A stretch of 64,000 bases of DNA from Pseudomonas pohangensis. GTDB taxonomy: Bacteria; Pseudomonadota; Gammaproteobacteria; Pseudomonadales; Pseudomonadaceae. This document shows positions 36,361 to 45,853 of this stretch, in pieces. How positions within the stretch are numbered: the stretch's first letter is position 1; the number at the start of each line of letters is the position of its first letter. The stretch covers positions 2,480,001-2,544,000 of the forward strand of contig NZ_LT629785.1 in NCBI RefSeq assembly GCF_900105995.1, given 5' to 3'. The translations under genes and the position numbers were made by a program. A model generated the notes under the pieces. It ran no database searches and was not told the DNA's origin. It saw only the letters and a program-made list of their open reading frames with translations.

Positions 36361-37176
36361 ATGCAGCCCATGCTGAATATCGCGCTGCGCGCGGCCCGCA
36401 GTGCCGGCGAACTGATTTTTCGTGCGACCGAGCGTCTGGACATCATTTCCGTCAACGAGAAAGATGCAAAAGACTACGTAACTGAAGTCGACGTAGCCGC
36501 CGAGCAGAGCATCATTGCCGCCTTGCGCAAAGCCTATCCGAACCACGGCATTCTGGCCGAAGAAAGCGGCTTGAGTGAAGGCAGCGGCGACGGCGCGGAT
36601 TACCTGTGGATTATCGATCCGCTCGACGGCACCACCAACTTCGTGCGCGGCATCCCCCATTACGCGGTAAGCATTGCCTGCAAATACCGTGGCCGCCTTG
36701 AACACGCGGTAGTGCTCGATCCGGTTCGTCAGGAAGAATTCACTGCCAGTCGCGGCCGCGGCGCCGCACTGAATGGCCGGCGCCTGCGGGTCAGCTCGCG
36801 AAAGAGCCTGGAAGGCGCCCTGCTCGGCACCGGCTTTCCATTCCGCGATAACCAGATCGACAGCCTCGACAACTACCTGGGCATGTTCCGCAGCCTGGTT
36901 GGCCAGACCGCCGGCATCCGCCGTGCAGGCGCAGCCAGCCTGGACCTGGCCTATGTGGCCGCCGGGCGCTTTGATGCCTATTGGGAGTTCGGCCTGTCCG
37001 AGTGGGACATGGCAGCCGGCGCACTGCTGGTACAGGAAGCCGGCGGGCTGATCAGTGACTTTACCGGCAATCACGAATTCCTTGAGAAAGGCCATGTCGT
37101 GGCGGGCAATACCAAGTGCTTCAAGGCCGTGCTGACGGCGATCCAGCCCCATGTGAGCGCGGACATGAAACGCTAG
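36361..37176 (+). CDS. suhB: Inositol-1-monophosphatase family protein SuhB
   Basis: The 271-residue Mg-dependent phosphatase has VTEVDVAAEQSII, ILAEESG, WIIDPLDGTTNFVRGIPHYAVSIA (the metal-binding DPLDGTTN) and EFGLSEWDMAAGALLVQEAGG (second metal site). In enteric bacteria SuhB also joins the rRNA antitermination complex, and in P. aeruginosa it affects virulence regulation. It is divergent from trmJ. Confidence 0.95.
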   Translation: MQPMLNIALRAARSAGELIFRATERLDIISVNEKDAKDYVTEVDVAAEQSIIAALRKAYPNHGILAEESGLSEGSGDGADYLWIIDPLDGTTNFVRGIPHYAVSIACKYRGRLEHAVVLDPVRQEEFTASRGRGAALNGRRLRVSSRKSLEGALLGTGFPFRDNQIDSLDNYLGMFRSLVGQTAGIRRAGAASLDLAYVAAGRFDAYWEFGLSEWDMAAGALLVQEAGGLISDFTGNHEFLEKGHVVAGNTKCFKAVLTAIQPHVSADMKR

Positions 37177-37203
37177 GCCTTCCGGTTGGCAAAACCTTTC
37201 AGC

Positions 37204-37233
37204 AAAAAAAACGCCCGAATCCGGGCGTTTTTT
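37204..37233. terminator. Bidirectional terminator between suhB and the glycine-zipper gene
   Basis: ACGCCCG and CGGGCGT form the stem around AATC, flanked by a long A run on the left and a T run on the right. It serves both convergent genes. Confidence 0.9.
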
Positions 37234-37253
37234 ATTTCAACGTCGAGTCACCA

Positions 37254-37805
37254 CTACTGCGCGATCCGGGTCTGCTCGGTAAGAACCAGACGACCCTGCT
37301 CATCCAGCGGAATCTTACTGCCGGGATCGTAATCCATACGCACCTGACTGACCTTGCCATCCAGCTTGTACTTCACGTCATAACCGACCAGTTTCTCGCT
37401 GGTATCGGTGACCGTATTGCAACGCGTTTCGGTAGTCTGGTAGGTATCGCTGTCCTGCATATTGCCCTGCACCTGATTGCCTGCATAACCACCAGCTGCA
37501 GCACCGGCAACGGTAGCGACTTTCTTGCCGGTACCACCACCAATCTGGTTGCCCAGCAAACCGCCGGCCAAGGCGCCGATTACCGTACCGGCTATCTTGT
37601 GTTCATCCTTCACCGGCGCTTTCTTGGTGACCACTACATCCTTGCAGACCTGCCGCGGTGTCTTGACGGTTTCATTGACCGGCTGTACCGCCACCACCTC
37701 AGCATACTTCTCGCCAGCACCCATCAGGGTGTAAGTTGCAACTGCACCACCGGCAGTAACGCCAACGGCTCCCAACACCGTTCCAATCAGCATCGATTTG
37801 TTCAC
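37254..37805 (-). CDS. Glycine-zipper 2TM domain envelope protein
   Basis: The 183-residue protein has an N-terminal hydrophobic segment (MLIGTVLGAVGVTAGGAVATYTLMG) and a central glycine zipper (IAGTVIGALAGGLLGNQIGG, ATVAGAAAGGYAGNQVQG) of the Rick_17kDa/SlyB type. A small beta-rich C-terminus follows (CNTVTDTSEKLVGYDVKYKL). There is no lipobox Cys, so a membrane-anchored or secreted form is more likely than a lipoprotein. Relatives help outer-membrane integrity. It sits between suhB and secF, as in Pseudomonas. Confidence 0.85.
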   Translation of the reverse strand: MNKSMLIGTVLGAVGVTAGGAVATYTLMGAGEKYAEVVAVQPVNETVKTPRQVCKDVVVTKKAPVKDEHKIAGTVIGALAGGLLGNQIGGGTGKKVATVAGAAAGGYAGNQVQGNMQDSDTYQTTETRCNTVTDTSEKLVGYDVKYKLDGKVSQVRMDYDPGSKIPLDEQGRLVLTEQTRIAQ

Positions 37806-37927
37806 GCTAACCTCCAGACACTACAAAGCTTGGCGCAAGGCCACGTTAATAGCTTAGACGACGGCGCCAAGTACTAGTTCAAACATCTCTACAACGATTG
37901 AAGCAAACGAGACCGGCATCACGAAGC

Positions 37928-38839
37928 TCAAGGCCGGTCATCAACGGCATCCGCTTCAACCGGCGGTATCAGGTCGTCTCGCGTCAGATCAAGCCAGACC
38001 AGGATAACGCTGGCGATGTACACCGAAGAGTAGGTACCCGCCGTGACACCGATAAACAGCGCCAGGGAAAATCCCCACAGGTTCTCGCCGCCAAAAAACA
38101 TCAGCGCAGCAACCGCCAGCAAGGTTGATATTGAAGTGGCCAGGGTTCTGAGCAGGGTTTGCGTGGTCGAGATGTTGATGTTCTCGATCAGATCCGCCTT
38201 GCGCAGCAGGCGAAAGTTTTCGCGGATCCGGTCAAACACCACAATGGTGTCGTTCAGCGAATAACCGATGATCGCCAATACGGCAGCCAACACCGACAGA
38301 TCAAAGGGAATCTGGAAGAAACTGAATACGCCCAGCGTGATGAACACGTCGTGGAACAGCGCCACGATAGCGCCCGCGCCAAACTTCCACTGGAAACGGA
38401 ACGCCACATAGAGCATGACCCCGGCCATCGCCAGCAGCATGCCCAGACCGCCCTGATCACGCAGTTCCTCGCCAACCGCCGGGCCGACAAACTCGACGCG
38501 ATTGATCGTCAGCTGATTGTCTCCGCCCTGCGACTCAAGAGCCTGGGCGATCTTGTTGCCGAGCATCGGATCATCCCCGGCCAGTCGCACAAGAATATCC
38601 GTGGTAGCACCAAAGCTTTGTACCTGGGCATCCCCGTAGCCGGTAGCGCGCAATTTCTCGCGGACTTCTGCCGGATCGATAGGCTTGGCGTAATTCAACT
38701 CGATCAGGGTGCCGCCGGTGAAGTCGAGGCCGAAATTGAGCCCCTTGAACACCAGACTACCCAGCGAAATAACCGTCAGCAGCAACGTGACCGCAAATGC
38801 GATGTTGCGGATACCCATGAAATTGATTGCAGGCTTCAT
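37928..38839 (-). CDS. secF: Protein translocase subunit SecF
   Basis: ATG 38839 gives MKPAINFMGIRNIAFAVTLL with AAGGGG 9 bp upstream; a GTG at 38863 inside the secD end is also open. SecF has six membrane segments and a first periplasmic domain (GLNFGLDFTGGTLIELNY). It carries the RND-like core GYSLNDTIVVFDRIRENFR. With SecD it uses the proton gradient to pull proteins through SecYEG. Confidence 0.95.
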   Translation of the reverse strand: MKPAINFMGIRNIAFAVTLLLTVISLGSLVFKGLNFGLDFTGGTLIELNYAKPIDPAEVREKLRATGYGDAQVQSFGATTDILVRLAGDDPMLGNKIAQALESQGGDNQLTINRVEFVGPAVGEELRDQGGLGMLLAMAGVMLYVAFRFQWKFGAGAIVALFHDVFITLGVFSFFQIPFDLSVLAAVLAIIGYSLNDTIVVFDRIRENFRLLRKADLIENINISTTQTLLRTLATSISTLLAVAALMFFGGENLWGFSLALFIGVTAGTYSSVYIASVILVWLDLTRDDLIPPVEADAVDDRP

Positions 38840-38853
38840 CGCCATATGCCCCT

Positions 38854-40716
38854 TTAAATCCACAGCTTCTTGAGCTGACGGTTGCCGAAGATCAGATTAA
38901 CCATCGCCCGCGTGACGAACACCGCAGTAAACATCGAGGTGATAATCCCCAGCGACAGGGTCACCGCAAAGCCCTTGATCGGCCCGGTACCCATGACGAA
39001 CAGGATGCCACCGACCAGCAGCGTGGTCAGGTTGCCATCGATGATGGCGCTGAAAGCACGATCAAAACCCTCGTGAATGGCACGCTGCACCGACATGCCA
39101 TTGCTGATTTCCTCGCGGATACGCGAGAAGATCAGCACGTTGGCGTCCACCGCCATACCCATGGTCAGTACGATACCGGCGATACCGGGCAGGGTCAGGG
39201 TTGCCCCCAGCATCGACATCAGTGCCAGTAGCAGCACCATATTGAAGCCCAGCGCCACAGTCGCCAGCGCGCCAAAGAACTTGTAGATAAACATGATGAA
39301 CACGGCGACGAAGGCAAAGCCCCACAGCGAAGCCTTGATGCCCAGCGCGATGTTCTCGGCACCCAGACTCGGGCCTATGGTGCGTTCCTCGGCAAAATGC
39401 ATGGGCGCCGCCAGACCACCGGCACGCAACAGCAACGCCAGTTCGGAGGACTCACCCGGACCATCGAGACCGGTAATGCGGAAACTGTTGCCCAGCGCCG
39501 ACTGGATAGTCGCCAGGCTGATGATGCCGCTATCTTCCTTGAAGGCCGTAATCGGCACTTCCTTGACCACACCATCGACGGTCTGCTTGACGTAGCGAGT
39601 CACCGGCTTCTGCTCGATGAAAATCACCGCCATGCTGCGCCCGACGTTGTTGCGGGTGGCACGGTTCATCAGATCGCCACCATGACCATCCAGACGAATG
39701 TTGACCTGCGGACGACCGTTCTCGTCAAAGCTGGCCTGGGCGTCGGTCACCTTGTCACCGGTGATGATCAGCCCGCGCTCCAGTGCAACCGGGGCGCGGC
39801 CCTGGTCACGGAAGCCGAACGTTTCGGTCGAGGCCTTGGGCGCATCGCGATCCGCTTCCAGGCGAAACTCCAGGTTGGCCGTCTTGCCGAGAATACCCTT
39901 GGCGGTCGCCGTATCCTGCACACCCGGCAGCTCGACAACGATGCGATTGGCACCCTGACGCTGTACCAGCGGTTCGGAAACACCCAGCTCGTTGACCCGG
40001 TTGCGCACCGTGGTCAGGTTCTGCTTGATCGAGTACTCGCGGATTTCCGTCAGCTTGGCCGGTGTCAGCGCCAGGTTCAGTACCGGCTTGCCGTCCCGCT
40101 CTACTTCGGTCACCGCAAAATCGGTGAAATTCTTCAGAATCAGGTCACGGGCCTTTTCCGCCTGGGCCGGATCGGCGAAACCCAGCTGGATGACATTGCC
40201 TTGCTGGGGCAGCGAGCGATAACGCAAACGCTCCTTGCGCAGCTGGCTCTTGACTTCGCCCTCGTACACCTTGACGCGCGCCGATACGGCCTTGTCCATG
40301 TCCACTTCCAGCAGGAAGTGCACGCCACCGGAAAGGTCCAGACCCAGCTTCATCGGCCCCGCACCCAGGCTGCGCAGCCAGTCCGGGGTGGTTGGTGCCA
40401 GATTCAGCGCCACCACATAGTCATCGCCCAGCGCTCGGGCAACCAGATCACGTGCCGGCAGCTGATCAGCCTTGTCGGCCAGGCGCAGCATGCCGCCCTG
40501 GGAGCTGACTTCAACTGCTTTCACGGCAATTCCGCCAGCTTTCAGCGCATTTTCCGCACGCTGCACATCCGCGTCGGTGATCTTCAGCGCAACACTCTGG
40601 CCGCGGATCTGGATCGCCGGATCATCCGGATAGAGGTTGGGAGCGGAATAGATAAAACCTACCAGCAGGATCGAAGCGATCAGCAGGTACTTCCAGAGGG
40701 GAAATCTGTTGAGCAT
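38854..40716 (-). CDS. secD: Protein translocase subunit SecD
   Basis: The 620-residue protein has one N-terminal membrane helix, large periplasmic P1 domains (LGLDLSGGVHFLLEVDMDKA; RVNELGVSEPLVQRQGANRIVVELPG) and five more helices with GMAVDANVLIFSRIREE, the conserved proton-path motif. It is followed at once by secF and preceded by yajC. Confidence 0.97.
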   Translation of the reverse strand: MLNRFPLWKYLLIASILLVGFIYSAPNLYPDDPAIQIRGQSVALKITDADVQRAENALKAGGIAVKAVEVSSQGGMLRLADKADQLPARDLVARALGDDYVVALNLAPTTPDWLRSLGAGPMKLGLDLSGGVHFLLEVDMDKAVSARVKVYEGEVKSQLRKERLRYRSLPQQGNVIQLGFADPAQAEKARDLILKNFTDFAVTEVERDGKPVLNLALTPAKLTEIREYSIKQNLTTVRNRVNELGVSEPLVQRQGANRIVVELPGVQDTATAKGILGKTANLEFRLEADRDAPKASTETFGFRDQGRAPVALERGLIITGDKVTDAQASFDENGRPQVNIRLDGHGGDLMNRATRNNVGRSMAVIFIEQKPVTRYVKQTVDGVVKEVPITAFKEDSGIISLATIQSALGNSFRITGLDGPGESSELALLLRAGGLAAPMHFAEERTIGPSLGAENIALGIKASLWGFAFVAVFIMFIYKFFGALATVALGFNMVLLLALMSMLGATLTLPGIAGIVLTMGMAVDANVLIFSRIREEISNGMSVQRAIHEGFDRAFSAIIDGNLTTLLVGGILFVMGTGPIKGFAVTLSLGIITSMFTAVFVTRAMVNLIFGNRQLKKLWI

Positions 40717-40777
40717 GATGGCGCCCGTTATGACGCGGGGCGCATTAAGCGCCCCGAGTGATGAAAGAAGACAGCTT

Positions 40778-41113
40778 TTAGATGGCTTTCAGCGTGCCCT
40801 TGGGCAGCGCTGCGATAACTGCAGCTTTCTGGATCTTCAGCTCAACGGTATCGGAGACATCCAGCACGATGAAATCATCGCTGACCTTGGCAATCTTGCC
40901 GGCGATCCCGCCTACGGTCACCACCTCATCACCCTTCTGCAGACTGCCGAGCAGGTTTTTCTTCTCTTTTGCCTGCTTGGCCTGTGGGCGCCAGATCATC
41001 AGATAGAAAATAACCAGAAAGCCGACCAGAAAGATCCACTCAAAGCCGGTACCGGCAGGACCGGCAGCGGCCGGGGCAGCGTCTGCATAGGCAGCAGAGA
41101 TGAAAAAACTCAT
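40778..41113 (-). CDS. yajC: Preprotein translocase accessory subunit YajC
   Basis: The 111-residue protein has a single membrane helix (FEWIFLVGFLVIFYLMIWRPQAKQAKEKKNLL, helix then basic face) and a small cytoplasmic beta domain (GDEVVTVGGIAGKIAKVSDD). An Ala-rich N-terminal periplasmic part precedes it. YajC forms a complex with SecDF. It lies 41 bp after tgt. Confidence 0.95.
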   Translation of the reverse strand: MSFFISAAYADAAPAAAGPAGTGFEWIFLVGFLVIFYLMIWRPQAKQAKEKKNLLGSLQKGDEVVTVGGIAGKIAKVSDDFIVLDVSDTVELKIQKAAVIAALPKGTLKAI

Positions 41114-41154
41114 TGCATTACTCCAGTCAAATAGTAATTAAAAACAAGCAGTTG

Positions 41155-42279
41155 TCATTGAATCGGCGGTGTCGGCAAACCACGCTTGGCGTAGAAGGCA
41201 TCAACGAAGCTGGCCAATGTACCCTGTTGAATTGCCTCACGCAAACCAGCCATCAGGCGCTGATAGTGGCGCAAGTTGTGGATGGTATTGAGCATGCTGC
41301 CGAGCATTTCGCCGCACTTGTCCAGATGGTGCAGATAGGCGCGGGAGAAGTTCTGGCAGGTATAACAGTCACAGCCGGAATCCAGCGGCGACTCATCCTT
41401 CTTGTGGGCGGCATTGCGGATTTTCAAGACCCCGCTTTCGACAAACAGGTGCCCGTTACGCGCGTTGCGGGTCGGCATCACGCAATCGAACATGTCGATG
41501 CCGCGCCGCACGCCTTCCACCAGGTCTTCCGGCTTGCCTACGCCCATCAGGTAACGCGGTTTGTCGGCCGGCAAGTGACCGGGCAGATAGTCGAGCACCT
41601 TGATCATCTCTTCCTTCGGCTCGCCAACCGACAGCCCGCCAATCGCCAGACCGTCGAAGCCGATCTCGTTCAATCCTTCCAGCGAGCGCAGGCGCAACTC
41701 TTCATGCATACCGCCCTGCACAATGCCGAACAGCGCCGACGGGTTGTCACCATGGGCAATCTTCGAGCGCCTGGCCCAGCGCAGCGACAGCTCCATCGAA
41801 CGGCGCGCCGTTTCCAGATCCGCCGGATAGGGTGTGCACTCGTCAAAAATCATCACGATGTCCGAGCCCAGCGCACGCTGCACCGCCATCGACTCTTCCG
41901 GGCCCATGAACACCTTGGCACCGTCCACCGGCGAGGCAAAGGTCACGCCCGCCTCCTTGATCTTGCGCATGGCGCCGAGGCTGAACACCTGGAAGCCGCC
42001 GGAGTCGGTCAGGATCGGCCCCTTCCACTGCATGAAATCATGCAGATCGCCGTGCTGGCGAATCACCTCGGTGCCCGGGCGCAGCCACAGGTGAAAGGTA
42101 TTGCCGAGAATGATCTGCGCGCCAATCGCCTCGATATCCCGCGGCAACATGCCCTTGACCGTGCCGTAAGTCCCCACGGGCATGAAAGCCGGGGTTTCCA
42201 CCACGCCGCGCGGAAAACTCAGGCGGCCGCGCCGGGCCTTGCCATCGGTAGCCAGCAATTCGAAGTTCATGAAACTCAT
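41155..42279 (-). CDS. tgt: tRNA-guanine transglycosylase
   Basis: The 374-residue TIM-barrel enzyme exchanges G34 for preQ1 in tRNAs with GUN anticodons. It shows SGGFQVFSLGAMRKI, the catalytic Asp region FDECTPYPA, GGLSVGEPKEEM and the zinc site CDCYTCQNFSRAYLHHL. It starts 2 bp after queA, the next enzyme of the pathway. Confidence 0.97.
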   Translation of the reverse strand: MSFMNFELLATDGKARRGRLSFPRGVVETPAFMPVGTYGTVKGMLPRDIEAIGAQIILGNTFHLWLRPGTEVIRQHGDLHDFMQWKGPILTDSGGFQVFSLGAMRKIKEAGVTFASPVDGAKVFMGPEESMAVQRALGSDIVMIFDECTPYPADLETARRSMELSLRWARRSKIAHGDNPSALFGIVQGGMHEELRLRSLEGLNEIGFDGLAIGGLSVGEPKEEMIKVLDYLPGHLPADKPRYLMGVGKPEDLVEGVRRGIDMFDCVMPTRNARNGHLFVESGVLKIRNAAHKKDESPLDSGCDCYTCQNFSRAYLHHLDKCGEMLGSMLNTIHNLRHYQRLMAGLREAIQQGTLASFVDAFYAKRGLPTPPIQ

Positions 42280-42281
42280 AA

Positions 42282-43325
42282 TCAGTCCTGCGGCCCCGTG
42301 GCCTGTGGGTTACGGGTGAGAAACATCGCATCACCATAACTGAAGAAGCGGTATTGCTGTTCAACAGCCGCCGCATAAGCCGCCATGATCTGCGGATAGC
42401 CCGAAAATGCCGAGACCAGCATCAACAGGGTGGATTCCGGCAGATGGAAGTTGGTCACCAGAGCATCGACTACGCGGAAGCGGTAGCCGGGGAAAATAAA
42501 GATGTCGGTATCGCCGCAATACGCCTGCAACTCACCCGAGCGTGCCGCCGTCTCCAGCGAGCGCACGCTGGTGGTACCCACAGCTACCACGCGACCACCG
42601 CGCGCCTTGCAGGCCGCCACCGCATCCACCACCGCCTGACTGACTTCCAGCCACTCGGAATGCATGTGGTGATCCTCGATCCGCTCGACCCGCACCGGCT
42701 GGAAAGTGCCGGCGCCGACATGCAGGGTCACAAAGGCCGTCTCAACGCCCTTGGCGCGGAGGCTGTCGAGCATCGGCTGATCAAAATGCAGGCCTGCCGT
42801 CGGCGCCGCCACGGCGCCGGACTTCTCGGCATAGACCGTCTGGTAACGCTCGCGATCTGCCGCTTCATCAGGCCGGTCTATATAAGGGGGCAGAGGCATA
42901 TGGCCGACGCGCTCCAGCAGCGGCAGCACCTCTTCGGCAAAGCGCAGTTCGAACAGCGCATCCTGCCGCGCCAGCATCTGCGCCTCTCCGCCACCCTCTA
43001 TATGTATCAAAGTGCCCGGTTTGGGCGACTTGCTGGAGCGCACATGGGCCAGAACCCGGTGCTGATCCAGCACCCGCTCGACCAGAATTTCCAGCTTGCC
43101 GCCGGAAGCCTTGTGGCCGAACAGCCGCGCAGGAATCACCCGGGTATTGTTGAATACCAGCAAATCGCCCGGGTTCAGATAATCGGGCAGGTCGGCAAAC
43201 GCCTTGTGCCTGGCTGCAGACGCCGGGTCATCCAGCACCAGCAAACGGCTGCCACGCCGTTCAGCCAGCGGATGGCTGGCTATCAACGATTCAGGTAAAT
43301 CAAAATGGAAGTCGGAAACACGCAT
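42282..43325 (-). CDS. queA: S-adenosylmethionine:tRNA ribosyltransferase-isomerase QueA
   Basis: ATG 43325 gives MRVSDFHFDLPESLIASHPL and 347 residues, the family norm; the open frame to 43430 runs over the tRNA promoter and is rejected. QueA adds epoxycyclopentane from SAM to preQ1-tRNA. Motifs: GDLLVFNNTRVIPARLFG, VAAPTAGLHFDQ, LHVGAGTFQPVR, FHLPESTLLMLVSAF. Confidence 0.97.
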   Translation of the reverse strand: MRVSDFHFDLPESLIASHPLAERRGSRLLVLDDPASAARHKAFADLPDYLNPGDLLVFNNTRVIPARLFGHKASGGKLEILVERVLDQHRVLAHVRSSKSPKPGTLIHIEGGGEAQMLARQDALFELRFAEEVLPLLERVGHMPLPPYIDRPDEAADRERYQTVYAEKSGAVAAPTAGLHFDQPMLDSLRAKGVETAFVTLHVGAGTFQPVRVERIEDHHMHSEWLEVSQAVVDAVAACKARGGRVVAVGTTSVRSLETAARSGELQAYCGDTDIFIFPGYRFRVVDALVTNFHLPESTLLMLVSAFSGYPQIMAAYAAAVEQQYRFFSYGDAMFLTRNPQATGPQD

Positions 43326-43391
43326 TTCGGAGGGTCGTCTTGCAGGGCCGGCGATATTACCGGAAATGCCGCCCGGAGGCCACGCGGCCCG

Positions 43392-43420
43392 TTGACCGAG
43401 GCACAAGCTCTCCCTATACT
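43392..43420 (+). promoter_or_regulatory. tRNA-Leu promoter
   Basis: -35 TTGACC (43392-43397) and -10 TATACT (43415-43420) are separated by exactly 17 bp. A GC-rich discriminator (TCGCGCCC) follows, typical of stringently controlled stable-RNA promoters. The tRNA begins 14 bp after the -10. It lies upstream of and divergent from queA. Confidence 0.85.
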
Positions 43421-43433
43421 TCGCGCCCATTGT

Positions 43434-43518
43434 GCCCCGGTGGCGGAATCGGTAGACGCGGCGGATTCAAAATCCGTTTTCGAAAGGAGTGGGAGTTCGA
43501 GTCTCCCCCGGGGCACCA
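43434..43518 (+). tRNA. tRNA-Leu (anticodon CAA)
   Basis: An 85-nt class II tRNA. The acceptor GCCCCGG pairs with CCGGGGC, and CCA is encoded. The D-arm region is GGCGGAATCGGTAGACGC. The anticodon stem-loop GCGGA-TTCAAAA-TCCGT places CAA at 34-36. A long variable arm and the T-loop GTTCGAGTC follow. The gene next to queA is the integration site of the island; the tRNA remains intact. Confidence 0.95.
43498..43518 (+). repeat. attL: island attachment site at the tRNA-Leu 3' end
   Basis: The last 21 bp of the tRNA gene, CGAGTCTCCCCC then GGGGCACCA, recur at 62047-62066 with one G missing. This is the standard target of tyrosine integrases in tRNA genes. Confidence 0.85.
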
Positions 43519-43562
43519 TTTACAATCCAGCGCATGCTTCAACATGCAGCGGAAACCCAGAC

Positions 43563-43588
43563 AAACCGGCCCATGTGGCCGGTTTTTT
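43563..43588 (+). terminator. Terminator downstream of tRNA-Leu (island copy)
   Basis: AAACCGGCC and GGCCGGTTTTTT form a hairpin 45 bp after the tRNA. A very similar terminator lies 46 bp after attR, so the island seems to bring its own replacement. Confidence 0.85.
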
Positions 43589-43623
43589 GTTTCTGGATGC
43601 CCAGCTATATTCCTGCATATACC

Positions 43624-43680
43624 TTGTATCCCTGTATCCCCGCTTGTATCCTTCGACTAATCGCTGATTTAGGGATACAA
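43624..43680. repeat. Left cluster of TGTATCC repeats (candidate integrase arm sites)
   Basis: TTGTATCCC (43624-43632), CTGTATCCC (43632-43640), TTGTATCC (43644-43651) and inverted GGGATACAA (43672-43680) lie directly before the integrase ATG. Two more copies occur near attR. Placement at both ends fits binding sites for the integrase arm domain; the copies next to the gene may also autoregulate it. Confidence 0.65.
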
Positions 43681-43681
43681 A

Positions 43682-44959
43682 ATGAAGCGTGCCGATATTA
43701 AACGTCGCCCGATGACTGACACCACGCTGGCTGCGCTTGAGCCAGATTCCGTGGAGTATCGCGAGCGCGATGATGGCCAAGGGCTGTATTTCAGGGTCAA
43801 GCCAGACGGTAACAAGTCATGGCAGCTTCGATACAAGAACCGTGAAGGTAAATGGCTGTGGCACGGCCTGGGTGGTTACCCAGAGGTCAGCGGCACCATG
43901 GCCCGCGAGAAAGCCGCAGCTTGTCGCACGGAAATCAGCAAGGGCATCTCCCCTGCCGACAAGAAAGCCGCCACAAAGACAGCAACAGTAGCAGCCGAAA
44001 CGAAAACCTTCCGGATCGTGGCAGAACAGTGGTTCGAATTCAAACAAAGCAAAGGCTTGGCGGAGAGCAGCCTGCACAAGATTCGGTCCTATCTGGACAA
44101 AGACATACTTCCTGCGCTCGGCGACAAGCAACTCGACCACATTACCCGCGAGGATTGCCGAGAGCTTCAGCAAAGCCTCGAAGCTCGATCCGCACACAAT
44201 GTGGCTGAAAAGTGCAGGTCCTGGCTCAATCAGATATTTGGCTGGGCCATTGGATGCGGACTTACTGAAAACGATCCTGCCAGCCGGCTGACTGATATTG
44301 CCGCAGCGGCACCGCCTACGAAGCAATTCCCTCACCTGCTGGAGCATGAGTTACCTGACTTTCTTCGTGCGCTCCGGGTCAGCACCAGCAGGACGCCAAC
44401 AAAAACTGCCGTATGGCTAATACTGTGGACAGCATCGAGACCAGGAAACATTCGCGAGGCTGAGTGGGCCGAGTTCGATCTAGAGGCGGGCCTGTGGACT
44501 ATCCCCGGCCCAAAAATGAAAGTGAAGGGCCGCAGTGCGCATGTCGTGCCACTTCCCAGGCAAGCCGTTGACGCATTACAAAACCTGCACCGGATGACTG
44601 GGCGTGGACGCTATCTGTTCCCAGGGAATGGCTCAGTCAATCCGTTTATGAGCGATGGCGCGATAAACAAGGCGATAGCTCTTGTTGGCTTTAAAGGACG
44701 CCTGGTCGGGCATGGGTCACGCCATACAGCCCGGACGCTGTTAGCCGAACACGAATGGAAGGTGGACTTCCGCAAGGAGCAAACGGCACACGCCAAGCAG
44801 GGCATGGAAGGTGTATACGACAAAGCGCAATACCTGCCTCAGCGCCGAGCCATGATGCAGTGGTATGCCGACTACTTGGACTGCCTCGCCGATGGCATGA
44901 CGCAAGCCCAGCGTGCTGAGTTTGACAGCAGGGTAAACGTGGTAGGTCCATCGAAATGA
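43682..44959 (+). CDS. Tyrosine integrase with DUF4102 arm-binding domain
   Basis: The 425-residue P4-type integrase has an N-terminal arm-DNA-binding domain (residues ~10-95, GQGLYFRVKPDGNKSWQLRY, GLGGYPEVSGTMAREKA) and a core-binding SAM-like domain (~115-200). The catalytic domain has R253 (TASRPGNIREAEW), the HGSRHTAR box 344-351 and the C-terminal Tyr (Y379 or Y384 in GVYDKAQYLPQRR). It recombines the tRNA-Leu att sites. The ATG lies 163 bp after the tRNA, with no other gene between. Confidence 0.93.
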   Translation: MKRADIKRRPMTDTTLAALEPDSVEYRERDDGQGLYFRVKPDGNKSWQLRYKNREGKWLWHGLGGYPEVSGTMAREKAAACRTEISKGISPADKKAATKTATVAAETKTFRIVAEQWFEFKQSKGLAESSLHKIRSYLDKDILPALGDKQLDHITREDCRELQQSLEARSAHNVAEKCRSWLNQIFGWAIGCGLTENDPASRLTDIAAAAPPTKQFPHLLEHELPDFLRALRVSTSRTPTKTAVWLILWTASRPGNIREAEWAEFDLEAGLWTIPGPKMKVKGRSAHVVPLPRQAVDALQNLHRMTGRGRYLFPGNGSVNPFMSDGAINKAIALVGFKGRLVGHGSRHTARTLLAEHEWKVDFRKEQTAHAKQGMEGVYDKAQYLPQRRAMMQWYADYLDCLADGMTQAQRAEFDSRVNVVGPSK

Positions 44960-45023
44960 AGATCAACCACCCACTTGGTCACTCGAACTATTCAGGATAA
45001 TTTCGCCCCTGGAGGGCGTTGTA

Positions 45024-45845
45024 ATGGAAAAAATTTACCCGTTTCTAGATTGGCTGACCACCCGTGAAGCCTTGAACTGGCTTAAAAACCTGACCAATAC
45101 ACAAGTTACCGAGAGTCAACTTTTATCGTCTTGCATGGCAAAGCAATGCGACGTCTATATGTATGTAAGTGGCGTCCGAGGCTGGACGGAAGCTATCGGC
45201 GATGAACAAGAAGTTGTCGGGGATGGCTTCAATAAGGTTCTCAACGCTGATCAGGTTATCGACCACGACTTCCCTGAAGATCTGGATTTCTGTTTTGAAG
45301 GCCAAGTATATGTGGCTGACAGTTATGGCAATGGCCCATTTAATGTGGTCTGGAGAGGACTAGTGCCAGGAAGCTCAGTCCAGGGAAGATTTAAGCCTTC
45401 CGACATTCAAGCCCTTGCCGCGAAAATGAATGAAGCGCACAACCCGCTAAGCACCGCCGTTCTCAGCAAACCTGAAGAATTCAAAGCAGGGAAAAAATTT
45501 TCTGAAGCAGAGGTAGCAAGACTGTCGCAAGCACTGGATGACGAATGCTACTCAAGAGACATTGTTGAAGGCGGCGCAGCAAAAGAGGAACAAAAGCAGC
45601 AACCCGAAGCCTCTACCTGCGGCCTGACCTTCCCCTATGCCACAAGAGAGCTAGCAGTCATGCTCGCTGCGGCAAGAAAGTACTGGGCCGACTACACATC
45701 AGATAAGCGACAACCAACACAGAAGGAAATTGGTTTAGATATTGGTGAGAGTCTAGGACTACCCAGGCAATCAAGTGGCGACCCAGCCCGCAAAGCAATA
45801 ATTCTTGCCGCTGCCATCAAGCCTGACACTATTCCTGACTCCTGA
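45024..45845 (+). CDS. Island protein of unknown function
   Basis: A 273-residue soluble protein. The C-terminal ~75 residues (FPYATRELAVMLAAARKYWADY; QPTQKEIGLDIGESLGLPRQ; PARKAIILAAAIKPD) look like a helical DNA-binding-type module often seen at the end of proteins from Pseudomonas phages and islands, but I cannot name it. The N-terminal half is unique. GGAGGGCGTTGTA precedes the ATG. It lies between integrase and the AlpA-like gene. Confidence 0.7.
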   Translation: MEKIYPFLDWLTTREALNWLKNLTNTQVTESQLLSSCMAKQCDVYMYVSGVRGWTEAIGDEQEVVGDGFNKVLNADQVIDHDFPEDLDFCFEGQVYVADSYGNGPFNVVWRGLVPGSSVQGRFKPSDIQALAAKMNEAHNPLSTAVLSKPEEFKAGKKFSEAEVARLSQALDDECYSRDIVEGGAAKEEQKQQPEASTCGLTFPYATRELAVMLAAARKYWADYTSDKRQPTQKEIGLDIGESLGLPRQSSGDPARKAIILAAAIKPDTIPDS

Positions 45846-45853
45846 CAGTTCTA